A program made the position numbers and the translations under genes. Of a stretch of DNA of 64,000 nt, positions 42,581 through 54,500 are shown piece by piece. Each line of letters opens with the position of its first letter. Position 1 is the first letter of the stretch. Origin of the DNA: Magicicada septendecula. Lineage: Eukaryota > Arthropoda > Insecta > Hemiptera > Cicadidae. Under the pieces are notes generated by a model. The model worked only from the letters and a program-made list of their open reading frames with translations, was not told the origin of the DNA and did not search any database. The stretch is taken from the NCBI GenBank assembly GCA_034769895.1, contig CM068369.1, positions 145,721,574 through 145,785,573 of the forward strand, read 5' to 3'.

Positions 42581-45500
42581 AGAAAAATTACCTGTGTTAG
42601 AAAGTATACAATTTACAGCATCCTTCAAATTCATAGTTTGTCACATGTATGTTTAGTGTCACTGTTTTAGCTAAGTGGACATGAAACAAGTTTACGTATA
42701 TGACTTTCAGACTACCTATGTCTATTATTCAGACTAAATACCTGAATAGCATCATCCTATAGTCAGGAACTGAGTTGTCATACACAGTAATATGCATATT
42801 TTTATAAAAAAATTGTATAAGATTCATATCTACTGTAAAGTTTATAATATTATTAGATTTTTAAAGTAATACTGGGGCATGAAAGCACTAAATATATCCA
42901 AAATAGCATGAAGTTTATTACAATTGAGTACCATACTAATAATAAAATTAATCATAATTAATCTACTGCACTATAAAAAAAATATCTCAAGAATAAATAG
43001 TTTTGTTTGTTACCAAGTATGGTACCAAGAATTCATTAATGATCCCATTTTTATGGGATTTCCACTAGCAGCCCATGACCTTATCTTGGATGACCAATTT
43101 AACATTTACTCTATTTACTTTAAAAGTAAATGAGTAATAAAATATTATTTTAACTGAAAATAGTCTTGCTGGAGAAACCTATGGAAAACCGTTTCACCGA
43201 TTCATTAACAAACATATAGTATATTTCATTTTATTTCTTTACTGGGACGTGTATTTGCATTAGTACTGTTTTTATTTTCATCATATTACAAGATCTAGTA
43301 TCCAGTCCTCGGCTAACAAAAACAGCCGCTCCTGTCCTGTCTAGTCGCAGCTAGAAAAGGCAGCCTATGTTTGTACTTGATATTCAATCAGTTGCATCTG
43401 TTATTCAAAGTTACATTTACAAGTGTTCAGCTTGATGTGGACATTCCTGCTTTAGTGGCTGCAGCAGATCGACCTCAGTTTCCATACTGAAGACTTTGTG
43501 TATATACACAATGTTTTAACATTTTTTTTATATCTTCATTATTATACTGACATAATAAAGATTTTTCCATTAAAGATATGTAGTAACATATTACTAGGCT
43601 GAGGAAGTAAATAGTATCGCATCGCTGAACAACTACATGACGGCCTGCACATATGTTTACGCAGCAAAATTATGTCATGGATTGTTCTATGTCATGCAAG
43701 ATACTCCATTCCAGATGTTACTCAACTACCCTATACTAGCATCGAGGCCCGTTATCTCACTACACTGAAGGAGGTGGAGGTATAAATACTGGATTTTGAA
43801 GCGGCCCAGTTCAGTTTAGAACAGGCAGTATTACATTGCATTTGGAGTTATTTTGGAGAAAGTGATTATTGTTTTAATTAGTGCAAAACTGTAATAAGGT
43901 GACCTTTATTGTTGTGTGTTGAACACATTTAACTTGAATTATTGTATAAGAGTGCCTCTGTTGATTTCTAACTGTTGTTTGTGCCCAATTAAAATTTGTA
44001 ATTAGGTGCTTCATTAGTGTCAAGTAACTTGTTACCACTGCACAAAATGACAATCCATGTGACCATTGTAACAGTGGGTCAGAAGTAGGATAGGATCTAA
44101 CAGTGGAAACAGAAGGCACTTCATAAAAGAGTAATTTGAAAGAAAATGTATACCAGTAAGACGGTGGGAATTTAGCAAGCACTTCTACTACAAACAGAGA
44201 AATGACAGGATGAGAAACACCGGTTGGAAACACAAGAATGCCAGATAGCATTGCTGCTAGATTCAGAGGAATGACAAGACAAGAAACATAAGCAGGAGAC
44301 AGAGAAATGGAAGCATGAAACAGAAGACATAAAAACACCATGGGTCTCCTACATGGTGATTTGGACGAATTACGTGGTGATTTGAATGGCCAATAGGTAA
44401 GACTGTATGCATTAGAAGACTCAATTGCAAACATAAAAGAGTAAATTAAAAGTGAAGTCAAGCAGTTCATAAAAATAAACCAAACCCATACGTTTTAAGA
44501 CAAATTGCTGAACAGACTCTACCAATGATAAAAGATGGAAAAAGACAGTGGAGTCACTTTGTTTGCAGTTGGGAGGTCATGTCAAGGTCCCAACATTTTA
44601 TGGAAACACTCACTGGATGATATATATTTAGAAATTTTAAGGCACTGCATGCGTAAACCATTGGATGGAGAAAGAGAAAGGAGTTTCACATGTTGCCACT
44701 TTAAAAGGACTCACTGCAGAGCTACTACAAAAAGGGCCACCTGATACCCAGAATTGATAAAAGCTCTAGACTTATACTATGGTGATAACCATTTGCACAA
44801 TGTGTGATATGTGCATCTGAGAGCAAGGCGATCGCGTTCCAGGGAGAGTCTTCAAGAGTTTGAAGCAAGTATCGACAGACTAATTAGACTGGCCTATCCT
44901 GAAGCACCACAGGATTTTTGAATGAGGTTTGCAATGCAGATATTTATTGATGGCATCAGAGATTGTCAACTTCAGCAAGTGTTACGAATGGCAAGACAGC
45001 ATCCTGGTACGTTAATGAGTTTATGTTATCACACTGTAGTCGGAAGATCCCAGTTCTTTCCCCCCCCCTAGTGGTAGAAAAGCATTTCTTTTCTGCCGTT
45101 ACGATGGAGGCAGAAAAGAAATGATACAAGACAAACAATTCAAAGGACCACGATGGCTATAACAATTTGAACGATGGCAAACAGACAGAAGACTGAGGTG
45201 TTACAAACGTGGGAAACATGGGCATCATGAGGCAGATCCTTGGGAGAATAAAATACAGAAAGAAGGGCATGAATGTACAAAATGGCAAAATAAAGCCACA
45301 GAAATAATGCACGACAGCACATAGTTTCCACACTTCATAAGAGCAGTGGAAAGTTGATACAGTTGACACAGTTGCAACAGCGTCCATTGTGCACCCTGAC
45401 TTAGTCACTGCCAACCTCACTTTAGCTCTTGTACCACACAGACTGTGATTGAAAGCCCCGTCCAAGGGTTAGGAAAAGTAGACATATGTGTACGCCTTGG

Positions 45501-48500
45501 TCTTCTCAAGTTTAGCCACTAAATGCGCGTTGCAAACATTCTCGAGGAAGTGATTCTTAGCACAGACGTTATGAATGCCTAAGGGTTCGTTGTGGACTTA
45601 AAGAGAGAATATCCTGAGAGTTGGCCAAGAGGAGATAAAGTTTTCCATGGTTGAAATGATAGGATCAATCAACCATTTGACCAAGTGATGGTGGCAGAAA
45701 AACCTGTCAACAGGTATGGAGAAGAGGAACTCTTGGGTTTGGATGGAGAAACAGAAGAGGTGATTGGAAAACCTACTACGGTTGTTGAGGAAAGGATCTT
45801 GCTTGTTCCTGAGTTAAAGGAAGTCCTTGGGAGAGAAGTTGCTAAAGAGATGTTATACAAGAGGTTGTTGACAAGAACCAAACTGACTGGGAAGGCCCTT
45901 AACACTGTGAAAAAGGGAATCAATGATGTTATTGAAGGTTTCCACTTGGACTGCATGGCCAAGTATTACTGTAGAGACAGTTTGCCATTTCGGAATGAAC
46001 AGGCGTAAGGAGAGGGCAGTGCTATGCTGAGGAAATAGATAGTATTACATCACTTGTTGACTATATGACGCCTTGTATGAATATTTGTATGGCAGAATTG
46101 CTCGGATTGTTCTAGGTGATGCGAGCTGCCCCTTCAAGATGTTACTCAACTACTTCTTTAAAAGATGGCTGTGATGAATTAGAAGTAGCTTTTACATTGT
46201 AAGAGCACTCTTGGAAGATCACAGCTTAGCTAGTAGAACTACTGTTTTGGTTAGTGGATTTTAGAACTTTTGACTATCTGCAATATGTCTGTTTATTTTT
46301 GATACAAAGATTGTTTCTACTCCCAGAAAGAGGGCTTTATTGACAGGTCCATCTCTGTTACCTGTATTGGCTAATATATACATGGGTTGAAAACAAAATA
46401 TTTAATAAATATCAAGAAATCTAAGTTATGGCTGATGTATGTTGATGATACTTTTGTTGTTTGGCCACAAGGTAGGGGAAATTCCCATTAAATCCATTTA
46501 CAGTGGAATTATAAAAAGATAGGAAAATACCATTCCTTGACATATTGGTTAGTCATGAGGATGGACATATTGATACATTAGTATTCAGGAAACCAGCTCA
46601 CACCAGACAATATATTCATAGGCTTTCTGCTCATGTAAAGAGGGCAGTCATCCATTCTTTATATACTCGAGCCACTAGCCTTTGTTCCTTTAAAACCAAT
46701 TTAGATGCTGAAATTAATAATACTTTCACATCCAGGCTAATTGCTACTAAAAATAATTAAATAAAAGTTGCACTAATCACATTACAAAATCGAACAATCG
46801 AATAAGGCGGAGGTGAGAAGGAGTATAAATAGTCATTCCTTATGTACATAGTGTGTCTCAAAAAATTAGGAAGATAGTCACTGAGTTTGGGTTTTGCACT
46901 GCTTTTCACTTCTGTAATATGTTAGGAAAATTATTAACCACTACAAAACTTTTGGACCATATGTTCGATATGAAATATATTATTTATAGCATCCTGTGTG
47001 AGTGTGGTTGTGAATCCATGGGCGAATCTCGCCAACCGTTTCAGGTCTGTGTGAATGAGCATAGAGTGAATGTTCGGAGAGGTAACACTTGCTGATCAAG
47101 GTTGGCTGAGGATGGGTGGGAGGTGCAACATAAGGTTTTATGGCATGAAGCAAAAATTATTGGTAAAGAAAATAAACGATTCAAACAAAGATTTTAAGGA
47201 AGCGGTTTTCATTATTAAAAATCTTAAGTACATTAGTCAAGTTAGCATCAAAATTCTGAACACCTGGCTATGTTCCATTCGTAAAGCACTTTAGCTGTTG
47301 GTTGGCCTTAGAGGTTTGTGCGTAGGTGGTCTTTGCCGCCTACTTTTACTTTTAATATAAAAGGGTTGGGCCCATTGGAGCTCTATCACAATGTTTTGTT
47401 GACCTTCCTGATGGGCAAGTGTTTTCATAGTAAGTATTCATTTGGATTATTTATATTTTGATTATGTATTATGCGAAAAATCATTTCTTTATATTCATTA
47501 GTATATAATTATCCTGACGATGTCTGCTTATTGTTTGGGGCCAAAACATCACATTCATTTTTTTTCCTATGAAGGCAAAAGTCTGTCAGTTAAATTCAAA
47601 TTTAGATGTTACTAGACTACCCTACTGGCATTGAGACTCATTAGTTCACTACAATGCAAGGTGGAGGAGGTATAAATACTGGATTTTGAAGCGGCCCAGT
47701 TCAGTTTAGACATGATATTATGTGCATTTGGAATTACTGTTCTGGAAAGTGATTACTACGTTAATTGGTGCAAAATTATAATAAGGTGACATTTATTGAC
47801 TTGTATTGAACAGATTTAACTTGGATCATTGTATAGCATCATCTTTGTTGATTTATAACTGTTGTTTGTGTCTAATTAAAGTTCATAATTTGTGACTGCG
47901 TTGGTGTCAGTTATTCTGTTTCCACTGTACAGCTAAAATAATTAGACATGAAATGGGTGTCTGACCGCGCAGCATGAAAAGGTTTCATTGCGCATGCGTA
48001 GCTTTGACGTGTTGTTTTCAGAGTAATCATTTTGTGTTCAGAACAACTAGATGGTCGGTGTATAAGCAATTCTGCATGAACCATTTCATCTGTACAACAC
48101 AACGATCTGCATGACAGCCATAACAATTTGTTAAACATGTAAATTGCCTGGTTTTACTTATTTGCAATTAAATACTCCTTTTTTGTGTTCAACATTAATT
48201 GTAAAAAATTGACCACTTACAATGTGTCTTGCTGGTAGGTGCCCGAGTTTAATGTGGCCCTCAGGAGTTTTTAAGTTGGAGACCACTGTTATAATGTATA
48301 CACAATATAACAGTCCTAATGAAAACTAGTAAAATTAAAGTAAAATAATGCTCAAACGCAATTAAGGTAGAAAAGTAGTCTACCCTTAAAACATCTAATA
48401 ATGTGATAAAATGGATATAGTTTATGATTATGTATTAATATTATGAACAAAACTATGTGAGACTAATAGATAGAAGCTATCCTGTGGTATACTTGAACGA

Positions 48501-51500
48501 ACTAATCAGAATGAAATGGATGATGAATAAAACATTCTACTGTGAAGTTGTACACTCTTGTACATTAAATCAGACTACTGTTTTATATACCATGTGTAGC
48601 AATTTTATCATTAATATTATACAAACATAGAAGTAGCTGAACTGATTTTGTGAATAATTGTGGGGGGACTCAACTATTTTAAAATGATAACACAAAATTT
48701 AATAAACTATTTTTGGGAGGCAAAATACTATACTAAAATCACTTTGTACACCAAAAACCTAACAGCGCGAGTGTTTTGTGGTTACAAACACATCACTTTC
48801 AAGTTATGCAACAATTTGTGTGTAGTTAGTTTGTTAACCGACTGATTCCATTTAAAACAAACAAGCTTGAAACACTCATACTAATACAGCCAATAAAGGG
48901 CTATAAAACAATAGCACTTTAGGTATTTGTTTAAATTTTGATGCCTGCTGTTTAAACACAGCTGTATGTAAGGTGACATCTAAGCTCCTTCAATAAATAT
49001 GTTCTTTTCAGTACACATAGGTCTATGTTCACAATAAGAGTTGTTCTATGTTCACAATTACTTACAGAAAATATATATTATTGCTACTACTACGAAAAAA
49101 AAAACTGTTGCACACAAACTTGATAATTTTGTAGTACTGGGAGTGTTCACAATTGTTACATAACTTCACCTTCCAAACAGGTTAAAACTGTTAGTTTGCT
49201 CTGGCCACCCTACGTGCAAATTGACTTAGTTGCTGCCACAGTTACATATTTATTATCAAATCAGTAACATCTTCTGAATTACAAATGCAGACTTCCATAA
49301 GAAAGTTGTCAAGAACTCAAGTTGTAATAATTATTCAGTGGCCAGGATTTATCCATGTCGACAGGTTATTGATGATCAGTGGGGGAAAGGGGAAGGTGCT
49401 GGTGGTAACAGTGTATTTGTTGTCACAACAGAATGTCATAAATGTTGCTGTTGGCAATGCTGGTACATTGACAGAAGGACTACAAATATGATTCTTTTTT
49501 ATTTATTTTTGTTGTAATCATTTTCATTTATACTCACTGTTTATCTATATATATAAAAGCCAAATACAACTCACACATCACGAAATCTCCATAACTATAA
49601 AGCCTACAAACTTGAAATTTGGCATGTATGTTCCTCTTGGCTTCTAGGTGCTCGCTAAGAAAGGGTTTTGAAAACTTTAACGAACAACCGTGAAAAAACG
49701 CAAAAAACTGCTAAAAACCGTGACACCAATAATGCAGCTTTTTTTCAACTGTACGCTTCCTGGAAGTCTAATGTTTATTTTATTACTTTCCTTCAGGCTT
49801 TTGGGGAGTTACTAAAACAGTATTTTTTTTATCTAACCTATAACCACGAGGAGGCATGAAAATAATCGTGAAACAGTTCACCCTGTCCCTCTATTCCTTG
49901 CTATATGGCGTTTATTTTGAGTTCTACGTTCGGCACATATATTCCTCTTGGCTTCTGGGTGCTCACTAAGAAAGTTTTGAAAGCTTTAACACCTATCTGC
50001 GAAAAAACGCGAAAACCGCAACACTGATAATGCCGCTTTTTTAGTTGTATCCTTCCTGCAGGACGCCACGTTGTCAATAAAGCACAGGGGCAGAGTTTGA
50101 TAGTGGCTGGTGTGGATCTGAGGAGTGACTGTTTCTGCCATGGCCAGTTGTACGTGGCGTTCTGACATCCTGGTCATCCTCCAGCTAGAGAGCAAAACCA
50201 GGAATGTTGTTTACAGGGACGTCCTGAGAACTAAATCTGAGGGAGCAACTGAAAGTATATGCTAAGCAAGTTATTAGCCTGGCTACGTAAAACAAAAAAT
50301 CAGGGGTGGTGGAGGGATCAAAGGGCTTAAGCCCATCTATTTTACTGTTGTTAGACTTACAATAAAGGATTGTCTTAATCTCCAACAGAAACTTAGCTTA
50401 CCCTATCTAACTAAATAATACAGCATCATTTTTAACAACTCATTTAATTTTAAAGTTTTAATAGTTGATTGATCATCTTCAAATTGATCGAGCTTAAATA
50501 TCTTAAATAGTTTCTCTTAGTTTCAAAATATCGGTATCTAAGCTTCATAAATAACCTATTTCTATTTTCTGATTTTAGATTCTGTTTTTTTCTGATAATC
50601 ACCGTAGCGAAGCACGGGTATCCAGCTAGTTGTAGTATATTTCGTTTCTATTTTCTACAGTATGTGTTTGGGAAACATATTTATATGATAGAAACATAAA
50701 TTGTCGTGTTGCACAGTGGAAACAGAATAACTAGTTCCAGATGAAGTCTCTAATTACAACTTTAATTAGAACAAACATTGTGTAGTGAGACAGAGGTGAC
50801 GGTAGAATAGTCGAGCAATGTCTGGAAGGGTCATCTCCAATGATTTAGAGCATCACATGATTCTGCCGCGCACACTGTATGTGCAAAGCATCACATAGCC
50901 GAACAGCTAAGCAGTGTTATCTATTTCCTCAGCGTACCAACATTTTTCCCTTATTTTTTGGGAATGTGAAGTGCATGAATCACCATATTGAAGATCTAAT
51001 CATGTGCAGGTAGGGATCCACGTCTTTTCTCTGTATTCTGTAACTATCATCAAGATATTTGTTAATAAAGTTGTGTTAGTGGGTGTAATCAGAAATTTTT
51101 CTATAGTGGTGTGCGACAGTGTACTTTCTGTATCCTCATGATATGTATACCCATGTTTGCATAACAGTTACACTTCAGAAAGTGTATATGATACCAGTAA
51201 TTAGTTCCTCAGTTATCTTTACATTCATTCTGATTATCCCTAGAAATTTCAAACTTTATAGGTGGAAGATAAGCTCAACATCTTCTGTGTCAACCTTCAA
51301 TCCCAATTTTTGTTTTAGGCAGTACATGTTTTATATTTCCCACCTGTTTTTGCAAATCGGTGTTTGCAACTGGACAAAACTGCAAGATATCATGAGTTAT
51401 GAATTCAATAATTCTGTCATCTGAAAGACCATTACAAAAAATTAGGAAATCTTTTAGTCTTCTTGTAGTCAGCTGAAAGGTTAAGGTCTCTGAGAGACAC

Positions 51501-54500
51501 AGGTACTGGTAGTGATTCTTCAACACTGTTGTTTCGCTCTCTTGATAGTTCTCTTAAAAGTGCTTGAAAATGGAAGCTAGGTAGAAACAGCAGATGAAGT
51601 GGTTTTCAATACCTTCCATACATACGCTGCAGTTTCTGAATATGTTGTGACTCAACCCTTCACTTAAAACATAATCTTCCTCTTTTCAATGGTTGTAGGC
51701 CAAGGTGGGTATGTTTTTGTTAATGACCTAACCAATGGGGCTTTGTAGGTCTCTAACCCCTTGGCTACAAGACTGCATTGTTACTTCAAAGTTCTACCCA
51801 TACCGTAAGTCATCAAAGTATTGAAAAGTCATCAGTGGTACAACTCGTTCCCACTATGACCAGCTATAACAAATTACAAGGTAACTCTCATATAAGTGAT
51901 TGTAATTTACAATATGCACACTTCAATTTGGTCATTTTGTTGTTTATTCAATTACATAATTCAGCTGTTTTCAGTACTTTCAGCATGTATTTACTTTAAA
52001 CACTCTCTCTCTCTCTCTCTCTCTTGTATGTTTCTTATTGTACTGCCAGGCTGAAGTTAATTATTTATTAACTGATACAAAATAACAACAGTTAAGCAAG
52101 AATGATAATGAGAGAAAAAATACATCAATTTTTGAAGTTCTATTTAAATGAATTAAGTTTTATGCTTTCAATGCTTATGCTAAAACATATTAGATCAGTA
52201 TTTATAGCAGTATATCATATTTTTATATAAGACACTTAACAACATTATACAAACATAAGCAGCTACTGTATGTACTACACTATTTATGAGAAATTGCAAT
52301 AATGATTACTAACGGCTTCTGTATTATCAATAAAGGAATCAGTCTCATCATATCCAGCACCAAGTTCTGCGTATGTGTGGCATCTGTTATGTCTTCTGTC
52401 ACCACCTCCCTGTGCAGAAAAACAAGCATGTCATAAATAAAGTAACTCTGACAACAAAACAAAATTTGAACTGAGCTGAATAACTGAAAGAGAATACTTT
52501 GTAGCTTTATAACTGAAAGGAACTGTCTTCTGTTACAGGAAGTGTATTGTTACGGAATCGGTAAACTTATTACTTAAGCGCAACATAGTTAAAAAGATTC
52601 TCATGTTACAAAATAACAGATACAAGCTAACAAAGGAAAACTGAGAAATTAACCATGTTTATCAATGTGTTTATCTTACAAGAAAATTATTTTTTGTACA
52701 TGTCACATTATACTCCAAATTTTCATACTGGACTATTTTGAACTAATTAATTAATTAGTCAATCGACAGCCATGTTGATTTTCCCTGGTTGGTGAAATAC
52801 TTACATTATGGTAGAATTACATTATGGTTATTCGAGAACAGTTCACTGTTATGAGTTGGTGAAATATTATCATTTTCACATTGACTTTATCCTTTGATTC
52901 TGTTTTTTGTTTAATATGGAATATCCACAGTTTCTATGGCAATAATCCATTCTAAAGTCAATAAATTTTGTTGTAGCTTTTTAGTTACTTTCTGTACTTT
53001 TTATCCATGTATTGCTACACTCTGAATTAATATTAAATACAGCCTTTTGTTTATGGATGACTTTATATTCCAATTCAACGAAAGTATTTCATCATTCTCA
53101 TTACATTCTAGCCAAATTATTTTTCTTTTTTATCTCTTCTTCACCAACTGCACCTCCTATTGAATATATCCCCCAAATCCTTGTACTTACTGATTCCCTT
53201 CACCATACCTATCTATAGTTGTAAATCTTCTACTATACTAGTTTCAATCAACAGATCCTGATTTTGCCCTATTTATTGTCAAACCAGCTTGCTTGTAATA
53301 CTCGCAGAGCTGGATAATCATATAACTCAAATCATCACAATTTTCTGCACCAAGAAAATGTAAAGTATGTATTTTGATAGAGCTTTTTCATGACACTCAT
53401 GTTTTTAACATTTTTGAAGAGATTTATCTGAATATGCGAATTATGGCCACACACGGCAGCTCAGATGCATAAACAGTGTTAGGGAGAAAGTGTGGAGTTG
53501 AGGACAGTGCATCCTCTATTTGTCAGCCACCATGTTTCAGCAAAATTCCTGTAACCATGAACAATGACAGGGAAAGACATCATCGTTGCCTGAGACCTTT
53601 AGCTATAGTGAAGAGTAATCTATTATTTATTTTTACTCATGTTGCATTACCTTTATACAAATAAACCTCTGGTTCAATTATTACTCTGTGATTTAGTGAA
53701 GTTTATCATTCCCGTGTACAGACTACTGAAACATTCCCAATGTACATGCATCTCTCTCCCTTGATGGGTTTCTTTTGAATTGATTGTTTTATATTCATAT
53801 TTTTGGATAATTATAAACAAAACTAGTTATCACTGTAGTAAGTTTTATATTTGGGTTCACTAAATACTTATTTAATTAATAAAGTTGTGTTAGTGGTTAT
53901 AATCACAAACAGAATTAACACTGTTGCACACCACAATAGAAAAATTATTCCGATTAGCGCTTTCAAGCTTCACAGCTCATCATCAGATCAAATAACAATA
54001 ACAATTATTTCTATAGTGGTGTGCAACAGTGTTAATTCTGTTTGTAAACACTTATTGTAAATATAAATATTTCTAAGTATTAGAACAAAAGAAAACATGA
54101 ATGCCCAATAAATATAAATATCAGGATGTGTCAGGTTACAACTGACTATACACATATAATACTCAACCTTTGATATTTCCAGGGCTAGAACTGGAAAGTT
54201 TGAAAACTGCTTATCGTCATAAGACACCAAGAGACAATAAGGTAAGAGTTGTCTAATCAAAATGAAGACCATACCGGTACTACTGAAGATGACTTCAGCA
54301 GTTCGGGTTGACTGGCACTGTTAAGAATGAGCCACAGGCTGCACAGGAGTTTTATTATATATAAAACTGCTGCATTGTAATGCTCATGTTATACAGCCCA
54401 TTTGTAACCTCCTCATGCAGATATAAGCACAAATTAACTTCTTACAATTTTATCCAGCTGCGATGAAAATCATTATTATGTTAAAAGATGTAGCATATGT

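Larger units (their letters stand above)
43592..47931 (+). mobile_element. Gypsy-like LTR retroelement fossil, 3' LTR split by a Penelope-like element
   Basis: 5' LTR 43592-44044, internal region 44045-46019, 3' LTR 46020-47931 interrupted by a 1450 bp insertion. Both LTRs share a GCTGAGGAA start, TATAAATACTGGATTTTGAA, a TCAGTTTA initiator and an end near CCACTGTACA. The internal part shows Gag-like text with a zinc-knuckle-like patch, followed by a protease-like trace; no reverse transcriptase or integrase was recognised between the LTRs. The element is broken many times and the LTRs have diverged noticeably, so it is old. Confidence 0.8.

Noticed and set aside
42443-42634. Open frame made of alternating Cys-Val
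   Set aside because: It is the translation of the CA microsatellite.
45685-46008. 107-codon open frame that might be a host gene
   Set aside because: It lies between the LTRs in the direction of Gag and has no splice context; it is treated as part of the LTR fossil.
54287-54320. CTGAAGATGACTTCAGCAGTTC as another hammerhead-like core
   Set aside because: No GAAA follows the hairpin.
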